Assembly: GCA_000611775.1 (NCBI GenBank) | Contig: KK106981.1 | Coordinates: 9,223,431-9,287,430, forward strand | Length of the DNA stretch: 64,000 nt | DNA from: Umbilicaria muhlenbergii | Lineage: Eukaryota > Ascomycota > Lecanoromycetes > Umbilicariales > Umbilicariaceae | Direction: 5' to 3' | Shown here: positions 21,148 to 32,934 of the stretch, piece after piece | Numbering within the stretch: the first letter of the stretch is position 1 | How the letters are laid out: each line of letters begins with the position of its first letter | The notes under the pieces: generated by a model | Told to the model about the DNA's origin: nothing | Database searches by the model: none | Seen by the model: the letters and a program-made list of their open reading frames with translations, nothing else | Program-made: the position numbers and the translations under genes

Positions 21148-21443
21148 GTTCTATAGTGTCTTAGGAGTAACCCTCACACTGGCCGCGGATAGCCTTTTGC
21201 CTGGGTTAGCTCGTGTATCATTATCTAATTTCTGATGGCTCAGACGGGACCAGTGGCCCTCCTCTGTGTCTGGCAGGGTTCAATTCACACTGTGATAGTG
21301 TCGCTTAATCTTCTCTGATCAGCGGGGGCGCTGTCTGTTCTTTGTTTGGATGGGAGTTGTTCTATAGTGTGTTAGGAGTAACCCTCGCACTGGCCGCGAT
21401 AGCCTTTTGCCTGGGTAAGCTCGTGTATCGCTATCCAATTTCT
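21148..21443 (+). repeat. Local 86-bp direct duplication, two copies about 211 bp apart
   Basis: Copies at 21148-21233 and 21359-21443 (GTTCTATAGTGT.. through ..CCTGGGT.AGCTCGTGTATC) differ at about eight positions. A shared CGGGACC beyond each copy suggests the original unit was larger. Confidence 0.82.
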
Positions 21444-21805
21444 AGCGGGACCGTTGATGACTTGCATCTGCATCTCGGGAGTTCTCCTGTCGGTCGTTAA
21501 CGTGGTCGGCAGGGATATCTATGCGCGCCGCGTCAAACCCCTGCTGCTGCAAGCCACAGCTCTCTTTCTAGATGCCGGACGGAATATTCATTGTCTAGAT
21601 GCTTTATTCCCTGGCCGGCAGCTGCTATCAATAGGCAGTTGAGCTGTCGTGAACCCTATCGAAGATACACCAACTACTTCGGAACACTTGAGATTTTGAG
21701 CCCTTTCCCAATATTACACAACATCGCTTTGCCGCCGTGCCCTGTGCCCTACCCCTGGCTTGAGTCATGTCAACGCCCTCGATCCTTAACCCGTGCCACT
21801 TTGGT

Positions 21806-21982
21806 TGTCCCAACTCTGTTCTGCTCAGCTGGAGTAACCAAGCTTTCTTTCGAGCTTCCACTCGCGTCTTGTATTTTCGATATCCATCCCGCCCCCTTTG
21901 ACTATCCCAATTCTGTTCTGCTCAGCTGTAGTAATCAAGCTCTCATATACGCTTTCACTCACACTTGTACCTCGATATCCAT
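21806..21982 (+). repeat. Imperfect tandem duplication in P450 upstream region
   Basis: 21806-21888 and 21901-21982 align through TCTGTTCTGCTCAGCTG, GTAA(C/T)CAAGCT and TCGATATCCAT with a period of about 95 bp. It ends 15 bp before the start codon, so it lies in the 5' UTR or core promoter. Confidence 0.7.
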
Positions 21983-21997
21983 TGTGCCCACTTAGAA

Positions 21998-23643
21998 ATG
22001 GGATACTCTACGCATCTCGTGATATGGGCCTTTGCAGTCCCTCTAGGCTTGTTCATTTGCCGCAGAGTCTTCGCTCATGTTAAACTACAAAAGGACATGC
22101 GCAGAAATGGCTGCTCCCCACCTCCCAAATACCCTCACAGAGATCCCTTCCTGGGTCTTGATCTGTTCTTCGGCGATTTCAAAGCCATGGACCAAGGTCA
22201 TACCGCAGCGACGGAGCGGCAGCGGTTTTCCAAATATGGGAAAACTTTCGAGGCGAACTCGTGGGGCGAAAGGTGGATTCACACTATGGATGTGGCGAAT
22301 ACTCAAGCTGTTCACTCGCAGCTGTTTGACCGATTCGGCGTCGAGCCGTTGAGATTGCACCTTGGCGAACCCTTCATCGGCAAGGGCGTCTTTTCTACAG
22401 ATGGTGCTTACTGGCAGCAGTCACGCGAGCTTATTAAGCCTATGTTCGCTAGGGCACAGATATCTGACTTCGAAGCCCTAGATGTGCATCTGGACCGCAT
22501 GATGGACCGGATACCGACGGATGGGTCTACAGTTGACCTTCAGGCTTTGCTTAAGCTTATGGTACGTCTGCCCAGCCCTGTCCGACCTTTGACTACATGG
22601 AGACGGACTAAGCAAGTCCCTCTGGCATAGTTCTTGGATCGTTCCACCGAGATGATCTTCGGCGAGTCAACAGAGACACTCCTGGCGGAATCCCCGGACG
22701 CTCATAGCAACGAACTCTTAAAGACATTCGACGCTGCGCTCCAGGGGCTTGGCAAGCGCCTTCTTCTAGGAAGACTCAGGATTCTCTTTTTCTGGGACCG
22801 GTCTTACAACCAACTCGCCTCCAGAGTCCACACCGCTGTGGACTATTACGTCGACAAGGCCATTGACAGACGAAAGAATACGCTTGAGCTTCAGAAGCAG
22901 CCGTCCGACGGACGGAAGCGCTATATCATATTAGATCAACTGCTGAATCAGGTGCACGACAGGAGAGAGATACGCAACCATCTCCTCAACATCTTTCTCC
23001 CCGGCCGGGACGCAACGGCCGTAGGATTAAGCGGCGTCTGCTTTCTCCTAGCCCGGCATCCATACGCCTGGCAAAAACTCCGTGCTGAAGTCCTCTTGAT
23101 CAAAGGTCCGCTAACCTACGATATGCTCAAATCGCTAAAGTACATGAGATTCGTCCTCAACGAAAGTCTGTCCTCCTTTTTCTCCTCTCATTCGCTCATG
23201 CTCTGCTAACCTGAGACCCAGGTTTCCGTCTCCTGATGCCCTCAAACAACAACGTCCGCCTTTGTCTCAAAGACTGCGTCCTCCCCAGCGGCGGTGGCCC
23301 GAACGGCAAACACCCTGTTTTCGTACCTCGAGGAACAGTCGTGAATGTCAATCTGGGGGCCATGCAGCGCGATACAGACATCTGGGGTGACGACGCAGAC
23401 GACTTTCGTCCTGAACGCTGGGAAGGTGTCAAGCCCGGGTGGCACTATCTTCCCTTCTCTGGCGGGCCGAGAGTCTGTCCTGGTCAACAACTCACGCTCG
23501 CCGAGTGCGCTTACGTGCTTGCGAGGCTTTTGCAGAGGTTTGAGACTATGGAGAATAGGGATCCGGAGATGGCGTTTGTGGAACACAGTAGACTTACGGT
23601 TGAAAGTCGGAATGGGGTTAAGGTCGCTTTTACTCCTGCTTGA
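21998..23643 (+). CDS. Cytochrome P450, CYP52-like (alkane/fatty-acid hydroxylase type)
   Basis: 506 residues in three exons: 21998-22561, 22631-23165, 23222-23643; introns 22562-22630 (GTACGT..TAG) and 23166-23221 (GTCTGT, GCTAAC branch, CAG). The upstream frame opens only from TTG, so ATG at 21998 was chosen. N-terminal membrane anchor (HLVIWAFAVPLGLFIC), oxygen-binding helix I motif GRDATAVGL, ExxR across the second splice (NES|FR), FRPERW, and the haem loop FSGGPRVCPGQQ with its Cys ligand. The LPSGGGPNGK stretch is typical of the CYP52/CYP63-type families. Intact by motif. Likely in the ER membrane, oxidising an aliphatic or peptide-derived substrate; its place opposite a UstYa gene suggests specialised metabolism (inference). 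Confidence 0.92.
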
Positions 23644-24163
23644 GACCTCGGAGGGACGGTGGGTGGGCTCTGGGTATGCGGGGGGTGCACTTGGGAGGGA
23701 CGCGATAGTTGCGGTTTGTGCTTCTGTCTCTGGATGCACCGTGAGGTCGCATGTGCAAAGGTGAGACTGAGGGTTGTGAGGGTGACGGATGCGACGAGGT
23801 TGGGGTTTGGGGGGATGATGAAGTAAGAAGCCGAGGAGGATCAGATGAAAGGGGGCGACTGATGGTTGAGGGGGAGGGAGGGATGTAGGGGTCCGCCGGG
23901 TAGGAAGGAGGATTAACGAGCCCTATCTGCATGGTCATTGAGCTACGTACATTGCTTGTGTGATTACCAAACACGTTTCTTATATGTATTGAAGATTCTG
24001 CCTCAACGGCGGATAGGAGCAGGGGGCTATGACCCTCTAAATCGTAGCGGAGTCCAGCTTCATCTAACTCATGTACCGGAAATGTAACAAGACGCTGGTG
24101 AGGTTCATCTCTGTGACATCTTACTGCATGTACTTCGCATTGAATGTGTCGATCCGTGGACAC
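23644..24163. other. Intergenic between P450 and amidase
   Basis: Contains the uS11m-derived fragment (23766-23842). Otherwise G-rich DNA without a supported gene. Confidence 0.5.
23766..23842 (+). pseudogene. Fragment of uS11m 3' end
   Basis: About 70 bp match 13184-13255 of the uS11m gene (shared GATGCGACGAGGTT and CCGAGGAGG; encoded VVRVTDATRLGFGG versus VVRVSDATRLKFGG), followed by a stop and lost frame. Similarity stops on both sides, so only the C-terminal scrap was copied. Confidence 0.8.
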
Positions 24164-26181
24164 TCAATGTACCGGAATGTTTTTAGAACGATGCATACGA
24201 TACTTCGGCGTCGGTCGCCCTCCTAGCATCTCATATACGAGATCCTCAATTGCACTTGCCCATTTGATCAACACCCCCTCTTTCCAGGCAGTGTGTTGCA
24301 AAGAAAGCCCAATAGGGAGACCATCGGCGTCCAAGCCGATAGGAATGCAGATGATAGGATAGCCTGGCTATGCTTAGTTGAGGTCGTTGTTTGGGTTGTT
24401 ACTGGGATTTACCTGCTTGTGCGGCGAGCTGCTGTCCAGCGCCTTTTCGGTCACATAGGAGAAGGGCGTCCAACTCAAATGTTTTACCGTCTGGAGTGAC
24501 GTGTTTTAGAGCGGCATCGATGCCTTGGCTGCGGGACTGGTTCTGGATGTGGTGGAGAGCTTGGTAGTAGGTTTTGGTCTTGTTGCCACCGGATTGAGCA
24601 ACCTCGTGGAGGTTATCCTGTGGAAATTAGCAGCAGTCTTCTCACACTTCGATGAACGAGTACTTACCTGTCCGGACGGAAAAGCGGGGTGATCCCCGGG
24701 GTTTGCCCCTTCCGTGCCACGATTTTCATTGTTGTATGCGATGACATCTTCCACTGTTCCGACATCCGTCCCAGAAAGTTCCGAGAGGTATGCGTTGATG
24801 CCATTGTAAGCGTCTACTTTGACAACGGAGAACTCAGACCGTGCGGGATCTCCATGTTGCCTGCCCCATTCAGCAAACCATGCCTCGCTCCCCCGGGATA
24901 GTTACCTTACCAGTCCCAGTTCCCATCGCTTGGTATACGTTCCTCTGCGCAGGGAAAGTCATTATGAATAATTTCAGCTCCAGCGTCCGTGATCGCGGTG
25001 AACAATCTAAGGGCCACCTTTTTCTGATCTGGAGGGACTAGGTCCCAACAGCCTTTGCGTGGCAAGCCAAACTTGGCACCTTTAAGGACTGATTTGGGAC
25101 TTATAAAAGCGGTATAGTCCTCGTCTTGGTGCCGCGATGGTGAAAGTGTGAGAGTGTCCCTCTCATCTGGGCCCGTTATTGCATTGAGGCCGTGGACTGC
25201 ATCCACAACAGTGCGACCGAAGGAACCAACAGTATCCATAGACTCGCTAATTGGTACGACTCCGCTCCTCGATGTTAGACCAACGGTAGGCTTAATACCC
25301 ACAACTCCATTCTGCATGGCAGGGCCGATAATGGAGGTATCTGTCTCCGTACCAAATGAAAGAGGCACAATGTTTGCAGAAACGGCAACAGCAGGTCCCG
25401 AACTTGAGCCAACTGTGATAGGTAAGTTTCAATGACCGAAATATAAGGATAACAAGGACATACATGGACTGCAGGCGAGATTATAAGGATTTCGGACTTG
25501 GCCACCTCGCGGTGAATATCCCGTTGAGTACTTCTTCGATCTGACCGAAGCCCATTCACTCATGTTGGCATGCCCGAGTATGATTGCACCAGCGTCCCGT
25601 AATTTGGATATAACAAATGCATCTCTTGGGACGATACTGCCAAGCAACGCCCAGGAGCCTGCTGTTGTTTGCATTCCATCATCTGTGGCTATATTCTGCG
25701 AGCGTAAGCCTCTCACCCACAAGACTCGCCCTAGAACGTACGTCTTTCACCAAGACAGGGACGCCATGCAAGGCACCCCTGATAACACCTCTCTGTCTTT
25801 CGTTATCTCGACTTTCAGCAATTTTCACCGCATCTGGGTTGAGTTCGATGATCGTCTCGAGGTAGGTATCAATCTGAAGCTTTTAGTACCCTGATAGTAC
25901 GAAGAAACCAACCGTTCCGTCGGTGGCAGGCTAACCTTATGTATACGTTCGAGACAGAAGAGGACATACTCAACAGAAGTTAAGCGGCCGTTGGACAGGA
26001 GATGCTGTAATTTGTCGACTGTAACTTCATACAGATCTAGCGACTTGAAGCTCTCCAGGCGGAAGATAGGTGGCACACCGTCTTGATATGGAGGGTCGCG
26101 ATTCGGCCCAGGGAGCATTGCACGCACATGACCCTCGAACAGACCCAAGCGGGCTAGTGACGCTTTCAGCAACTGAAGCAT
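24164..26181 (-). CDS. Amidase signature (AS) family hydrolase
   Basis: About 540 residues in about eight exons. Exon 1 26181-25936; intron 25935-25880; exon 2 25879-25742 ends at the catalytic Lys (HGVPVLVKD); the next exon carries NIATDDGMQTTAG. A GTATGT intron near 25465 splits the Ser motif, reading ACSP-FGSSSGPAVAVSA, followed by PLSFGTETDTSI with the nucleophile Ser. Later exons give VVGIKPTVGLTSRSGVVPIS, NWDW|QHGDPARSEFSV, DNLHEVAQSGGNK and the typical end GYPIICIPIGLDADGLPIGL. Ser-Ser-Lys triad is complete. Fungal AS enzymes cleave amides and some work in secondary metabolism; the substrate here is unknown. There is no signal peptide, so it is probably cytosolic. It converges on the P450. 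Confidence 0.9.
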
Positions 26182-26665
26182 AGATATTCAATATATCGAG
26201 CAGTATAACCGATCTTACTGTCTGTTGAAGAGCATGGCGCAGTGGTGCCCTGGGAGAAATAGCACTCTGCCCACCGACATCGATTGGCAGATGGCCTCGA
26301 GCCTGAGCCACATCGTCATAGTCCTGTCCCCTGTGCGCAGAAGTCATTGCAAGAGATGGGGCGCCTCTGCTGCCTTCACTGTGCCCGGTCGACAATACAA
26401 TTCGTCCGACCCAAGAAAACGCTCCTGGTATCGCGGCACAAGACGTGGCCGTTTCTTGTCCATTCCCGCCCCCACCAATTGCTTTTTCTCGCCTGCGCGA
26501 CGTTGTACAACAGGGGTTGATTTGTTGAGCAACGATTTGCTCAGTGTTGCACTCCCTTGATGATGCATTTTTGATCATAAGGCCAGCCTGCACTGTCCTC
26601 TAAACTTATCTGTTAACCTCAAAGTCAATCTTGGTTAAGCTTTCGTTCCTGGATTTCGCTACCTT
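26182..26665. other. Divergent intergenic, amidase / MFS transporter
   Basis: Shared upstream region of the amidase (minus) and transporter (plus). A long minus frame (26027-26593) has no domain and overlaps the amidase start. Confidence 0.5.
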
Positions 26666-28380
26666 ATGGATAGCGCACTTCAAGTCGACCTTGCCAAGTC
26701 TGAGGCTCCCGCTGAACAAGTCTTACAGAGTGCTCTTGGCGAAGCCGCATCCAACCTTGCTGTACCTCTGCCGCCCACAAATGTGTCGGACCAAAATCCA
26801 AAAGACACTCTGCCGCAACCTTCCTCTCAACGCACTTCCAAGGGCGGATATGCAACGACCACTCAAGTCAGACTGAAGCCCAAGGCTTCCAACGACTCTT
26901 TATCACGACATCATCACGACCCAGCAGACAGCACCTCGCTGGAACTGGGTAAGATTGACAAGAACGTCAGCGTATATACGCTGCAACCAGCGGATGAAGG
27001 CTTTGGTGCTTGGAGCTATGTTGCAAGTGCTTTTGCCATGTACATCGTTGTATGGGGTACGTTTCAGTACAGCGAGACAACACTCCAATTTTTTTACAGT
27101 CGAGGGCTAAAGTCTTTGAGTGTTGTAGGCTTCCCGCAGGCATTCCCGATATTTCAAACCTACTTGTCGTCTGGAGAATCCGCGACGCACCGAGATTCTG
27201 TAATTCTACCGCTTCTAGCACCAGGACTTCAGGATATTGAGGAGGGAATCCTCTTTCAAATTTTTCCAAAGTCAGCCACATATCGCCAAATGCTTGTCAT
27301 AGCAGGGATCTTCACAATGACTATAGCGATGATCCTCGCGAGCTACGCAAGTAAAGCATGGCAGATTGTCTTGACACAAGGCATACTATTCGGCATTGGC
27401 GGTATAATGCTTAATTTTGTACACGTCTCTGTCTTTCCCGAATGGTTCGAAAAGAAGCAAGGCCAGGCTATGGGAGTTATCTGGCTTGGTTACAGAGTAG
27501 GGGCCTTGGTCTTTCCATTGATATGTCAGTGGCTCCTTTACCAGCATGGCTTCAAGAAGACTCTACATGTCTTGATAGCGCCAATGCTGGCACTACTTCT
27601 GCCTTCCATTATACTCTTTCGTGGTCGATATAGAGTAGCAGCTGTTGTTTCTAAGCCAGTGCAGCCACCTGTCTCAAAGTTGACTGCCTTAAGGGCTCCC
27701 AATGTAATGTTCTTCTTGTTTGTTAATCTCTTATTTGCTCTTGTTATTAATGTGCCGAAAATGTTCATTGTGGCCTTTGGTGTTGATATTAGTCTGACTG
27801 TCTCTGATCAAGCTCTGGCATTGTCTTTGCACACTCTCGGTAATATGCTTGGTACATATGCTCTTGGGTGGCTTAGTGACAGTCTATTCTATGAGGGTTT
27901 GATGAGCGCTTCTGCAATCTCAACATCTCTGATTCATTTTGCGATTTGGGGTTTTGTCAAAACAAGAATTGCTTTATTCACGTATGCTCTCATGGTTGGT
28001 CTCACAAGTGGAGGTAAGATGATTACATTCTGTTCGAAAAACAAAGACTAATATCTGACAGGTTTTCATAACTGTTTGTTTGCGTTCTACGCTGAGATCT
28101 CTGGGAAAAATGGTGAACTTTTCACAGCCATCCACAGTCTCTTTAGTTTTTTCGATGGAATAGCAATACTATCTGTTGGGCCGGTGGGCGTTGCTTTACT
28201 AAAGCTTCAACCAAGGGTCCAACTCGATGAATACGCACTTGGAAAATACAAGGTATGCCTTTTTTGCGTCTGTGTAGACATATCTATTAACACAAGCAAC
28301 AGTATCTTATCGCTTACGCCGGTGGGTTAACCATGGCAAGCGGCGTACTTGTGCTCCTGCGAAAACAGTTTCGGAATTAG
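26666..28380 (+). CDS. MFS transporter, monocarboxylate-transporter (MCT/SLC16)-like
   Basis: Four exons. A long hydrophilic N-terminus precedes helix 1 (WSYVASAFAMYIVVWG). A 72-nt intron (27057-27128, GTACGT..TAG) joins to FPQAFPIFQTYLSSG, the classic fungal MCT-like opening. The middle helices follow (AGIFTMTIAMILASYA; GILFGIGGIMLNF; GVIWLGYRVGALVFPLICQW). Two more introns (after TSGG near 28015, and near 28252) precede FHNCLFAFYAEISG and the last helix (LIAYAGGLTMASGVLVLLRK), ending at 28380. Predicted plasma-membrane importer or exporter of a monocarboxylate or small metabolite. Starts 485 bp from the divergent amidase, so co-regulation is possible. Confidence 0.85.
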
Positions 28381-28986
28381 TATTTCTAACATAGCTATTT
28401 TAGAGAAAGTCTGATAATCATCCAAGTGTAATGTAAATAGCGTCGCAAAACTGCGCGAAATAGCCGTGCCATGAGATGCCAGATGACGCGAGTCAATACT
28501 GGAGATACTACCTTAATCATGGTTAAACTAATTCTGATGAGATAAGCTATTGGATCTGCAGGCATTTCAGGACTTTGATTCGCCCCGAGTCAGGAATTTC
28601 AGTGAAACATTGATATAGAACAGCAGGGGTTTGTAGACTTACGTGAAACTTTGTGGTGTGGCATCGAGATTAGAAAATGCGGGAACTACAGGCAGCCACA
28701 GCTCGCGGTCAGGCGGTTAGCTAATGATCGTGTTACCTCAACACAGAGCCCACTGGATATAAAAGGAGTTAGGCGCCAGGTAACAGCAGAATCGCGAGCC
28801 TGATTTGCTGCTCAGTATCACAGCCTCATGCTGCAACAAGACTTGAGATGAAACGCCGGCTACTTCCATGCAAAGAACGGGTTGGCCACACTCCCCAATT
28901 TTGTACTTTAATAGGACATAGACTGTTCTTTCCAGGCCTCAATCTCTCACCCTGATGTAACGACTTGGACATTGCAATACAGAGAG
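28381..28986. other. Intergenic, no gene seen
   Basis: Separates the MFS gene from the CorA-like gene; only short frames. Confidence 0.45.
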
Positions 28987-30786
28987 ATGTCTGGACAGCA
29001 CACATGCTTAATAAATGCACAGCCCGATAATGACATTGAACTAGGATCAGTGCGCCGTGTTACCTCCTTTCACTTCTCTCAAGGCACCGATTCTGCGTAC
29101 AACTCGGCTCGTTCAAGTTTAGACGAATCGTACTACGAAAAGCATCACTGTGATGTACACATTCATGATGATGTCCCAATCAACGCCGAGGCAGATCCGG
29201 AAAATCTAGACGATGAACAGGCGTGTCACAGAACCGCAGATAGTACAAGGATCTTTCCCTTCTCTTCTGATACAAGATCCACAGGCACAGCCAATATACC
29301 GGAGCGATTTAGGGCACTGCTCAAAGTACGTGCTTCATTCAACCCCGAAATCTACTACTTTACTAACTTAGTCAAGAACAGGGATCCGATGAGATCGCGA
29401 TGGATGTACGCATTAGCCTGCTTTCTTTGACATAGAGACATGGCTCAAATGTTGTAGAAATATAGTGGGGTGGTCAGGCTCTTTGATTGATGTACGTTAT
29501 GATCCGCTTTACCTGACTATATATTGCAAATACTTACGCCTGCCACTCAGGAAATCGCAAAATACTACCTTGGAAATCACGGATGCTTGGATCTCGGAAA
29601 TGTCTCCAAACAAATGCTCGGTGGGCCGACAAGGGCACATGATGGTAATGAGTGTGAGTTCACCCCCGGTAATCCACACTCCGAGTAAACCGGCGGAGCT
29701 GATCAAGACATAGTCATATGGCTTCAAACCCAGATTTGGTTTGTAGGACAACGTACTCCGCTGTGGTCTTCCCTAAGGCAGGCGCAATTTAGAATGATTC
29801 TTTGTCTCCCGACTGCAACACATGCTGGTACGTCTACGCTCAACTACTTGATTTAAAAGCCTCACTTACTGATGACGCGGACAGGGACACTGATCACAAA
29901 CTTCGTCGGGCCCCTTAACCTGGCTGAAGAAATCAGTAACATCTGCACGGCAAGCATTTTGGAAAATCATCCACTGGGACGACAGGCCCTAAGCTGTGTG
30001 TGGGTCTTGGCCTTCGCTATACTAAGAACCATGGCTGAGCAACTTGACTTTGCTTTCGAGATCTTTGACCCTACAGATTCATCTCCTAGTGTACGCATAG
30101 TCCCCGCTTTGTAGACTATACTTCTATTATTAAGACATACGCAGTTTCCCAGCATCCCACAGATCAACGGCTTACCTGCGATTCTGGAAAAAGCAAACCG
30201 ACTTTCGCGGATCGACCGATATCTCTCCAGCCTAGAAGAGTTCTCCTCGTTTTTCATATCCGTACACACTTTGTTCCAGACCGGACCAGAACCCGTCAAA
30301 CGCATGCCTCAGGCTTCATCTCCATTCCTCTCCGCGCGTGTGATAGCACTGCGGACATTAGAGGCCGAAAAGGCGAAAAACAAGATTCTGCATGAGCAGC
30401 GGCTTTGCAAAACTTATATGAAACAGTTCGACACCTTGGTTCAGATGGTGAGTTGACGGACCTCGACACTGGCACTTGTTTCCTGTGTGCTGATCATCCA
30501 GGTCATTTCTCATCATACCACCATCATCACCTCTCGCCTTGAGCGCGGCAATGACCTAGCTGAGCAATTTGCGAAGCTCGGCATGCTGGTAGCCACCATC
30601 ACTGGGGTTATAGCGCCGCTGAGCTTGTTGACCAGCTTCTACGGCATGAACGTGCAGGAATTTTCTTCGGGGGCCACGGCATCTCTTTTTGATTTCTGGC
30701 AGGTGGGGTTCCCGCTCATTCTGCTTACTGCTGTGGGGTTTGTGGTCTTGACTGTCTGGATGATGACGAGTCCATCAAAACGCTGA
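28987..30786 (+). CDS. CorA-like Mg2+ transporter domain protein
   Basis: Multi-exon gene; start at MSGQHTCLINAQ. Exons in order encode an acidic N-terminus (to about 29320), short pieces (GSDEIAMD; KYSGVVRLFD; EIAKYYLGNHGCLDLGN), a WSSLRQAQFRMILCLPTATHAG segment, LITNFVGPLNLAEEISNIC, a long helical region (RLSRIDRYLSSLEEFSSFF; LEAEKAKNKILHEQRLC) and the membrane end with two helices, the first preceded by the family GMN motif in SFYGMNVQEF. It stops at SPSKR. This is the fungal CorA-like architecture: a large cytosolic domain then two C-terminal helices. Whether it moves Mg2+ is unproven; many fungal members are uncharacterised. Some small exon borders are uncertain. Confidence 0.75.
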
Positions 30787-31295
30787 AGAGAGGAGGGCGT
30801 CTTCGACATTCAAACACTCCCAGCACTCGTCGTTTAGTAGAGTGAGAGAATCGGGCATAAGTCAAATGGGTGGCAGTTCAGGTAGAGGAGATTCAGACGG
30901 CACTCAGCAATGAGTCAACAATAGACTACGACATCATAATTAGAGAGCTTAACGGCATCTGGAAATTCACGTATCTCATATCCTTAGGGTCTAGAAATGA
31001 TGCTTTGTGCGCCATGGGGGCCCCCCTATTGCACCCGCCCTCTAATCTGACCCTACACCTGTCTCACTATTCATGACCGATGGCCGATGACCGATGACCA
31101 ATTCTCTTACGAATTCCACAGCCATTGGCTGCCCCCTAACCACAGGCTAGATTGAGGCGGCTTCGCGGACCAATTCCAGTATCCGAGGAGATAGTTGAGG
31201 ATGTTCTTGAGTTAAGTATCACACTCGACAACGCCATCGCTGTAGACATCACACCACCATGGGCTACGAAGCGCTTCGTAAAAAAACGCCTATTT
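30787..31295. other. Intergenic, no gene seen
   Basis: 3' regions of the convergent CorA-like and OLA1 genes. A small GATGACCGATG duplication lies at about 31076-31100. Confidence 0.45.
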
Positions 31296-32934
31296 TTATG
31301 ACTTGGCCGCACCTGCCTTGATGAGAATCTAGTGGTCGTTAGTCAGGCTGCTTTCTGCATGCTGAAGGAGGACACTTACAATATCCCCGTCTTCCACCAC
31401 GTAATCCTTTCCTTTCGTCAATACTTTGCCAGCAGCCTTGACGCTTGCTTCATCTCCTAACTCCTTCAACACGTTGTAGTTAAAGACAATACACTGGATA
31501 AATGTCTTCTCGAAGTCTGGCGACATGTCAGCACAGGCTTGTTATAAAACCCAAGCCGTAGTCATACCAGTATGGATGACCCCGGCAGCTTGTGGTGCTT
31601 TGGTCCCATTCCTGATTGTCCACTGCCTGACCTCGTCCGTGCCTGTCGTGAAGAAGCTTCCCAAATTCATCATCTGCCTCATGGTAACGATGATCTTGGG
31701 TAAGGCCGATTTGGTTCCGAGCTTCTTGCACTCTTCCTCTGCCTCGGCCTCGGTCTCGAACCGTGTCAATCGCTCCTCGAAGGAAACCGACAACGGGATG
31801 ATGGGATCGCCTGATGCGTGTTCCTTGATCCATTCGGCGATTTTGGGAAGATGCTTGTTCTTTTGCCGGATATAGTCTTTCTCGCTGAGGTTCACCAGGT
31901 AGACGACAGGCTTGGCGGTGAGGAGGAATAGCGGGTTGATGACTTCGACCTAATAATTGGAATCAGCGAATTGCCCACTCCTGAGAATAAAGAACGAAGA
32001 CCAGTAGAATGGATTTGTATCAGAGTTGGAATTCATCTCAAGACGGTCTCTACGTGAGTTTGTATTTGAGCCGTTCGACGAGCTGGGATTATATCGAGCT
32101 TTATAGCTCTTGTTCATCATGCGAATGGGGTTCGGGCCGACAGAAGCGACAGGATATGGTATGATGTAAACTCACCTCTTTCGGGGCCCAGCTGTTTTTC
32201 CGGACATCTTTTCCATCTTTGAGCCATGCCAGGATCTTCTCGACAGTCGCTTCTTCCTCTTTCAGCTTCTTCATCTCCAGGCTTTGCCCGCCTCGCCTGG
32301 TCTGCTTCTTTAGGTTCTCCAAAGCCTTTTCAACGAATTCGATATCTTTGATCCGGAGCTCCTCGCTAATGATCGTCAAGTCCCGCACAGGGTCGACGTC
32401 GCCTTCGACATGAATGATCTCCGCATCGTCGAAACATCGAACGACCTGGAAGATGGCGTCGACAGCTCTGATGTGTGATAAGAAAGCATTCCCAAGACCA
32501 GCTCCGGTTGATGCACCACGTGTCAAGCCAGCGATGTCGTAGACGGTCAAGTTGGCTGGTACACGGGACTTGGGTTTGTAGTGCTCGCATAGCCAGTCAT
32601 ATCTTGCATCTGGTACAATGACTCGCGCTTCTTCGGGTTCGATTGTGGCAAAGGGGAAATTCTGCGGAATACGATCAGCTCAAGCGCATGATACGTCGAG
32701 GCTGGCCACGGGGATGACTGACGGCGGGGTTACCCAGCGAGCATTTCGTGATGGCTTGAAATAGTGTCGACTTCCCCACATTGGCGAGTCCGACCTGGAA
32801 TTGCAATTGTGATCAGACGAAAGACGGAGCAGAGGAGCGCTTTGTGGAGTCCTACATACGATACCACTCTTCAAGCTGTTGCCAGGTCGGCCCAGCAGTA
32901 TCTTCTTCTCTTCGACTTGTTTCTTGGGAGGCAT
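31296..32934 (-). CDS. OLA1: Obg-like ATPase OLA1 (YchF family)
   Basis: Start at MPPKKQVEEKKILLGRPGN (32934). Six exons: the second holds the P-loop GLANVGKST; the third holds NFPFATIEPEEARVIVPDAR and DIAGLTRGASTGAGLGN (switch/G3). The coiled-coil region is FVEKALENLKKQTRRGGQ. A long intron of about 230 nt (near 32175-31950) precedes INPLFLLTAKPVVYLVN (the modified G4, which gives ATP preference). The C-terminal TGS domain includes AAGVIHTDFEKTF and KGKDYVVEDGDI, and the last exon encodes ILIKAGAAKS. Soluble cytosolic ATPase linked to ribosome function and stress responses. Complete by length and motifs. Confidence 0.95.

Larger units (their letters stand above)
20238..21997. other. Repeat-bearing divergent intergenic region between UstYa-like and P450 genes
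   Basis: 1.76 kb with an MITE (20809-21084), an 86-bp direct duplication (21148-21233 / 21359-21443) and a second imperfect tandem (about 21806-21888 / 21901-21982) just before the P450 start. Open frames here overlap the repeats and have no coding support. Confidence 0.6.

Noticed and set aside
26027-26593. 188-codon minus frame
   Set aside because: Overlaps the amidase first exon in another frame and has no recognisable motif.
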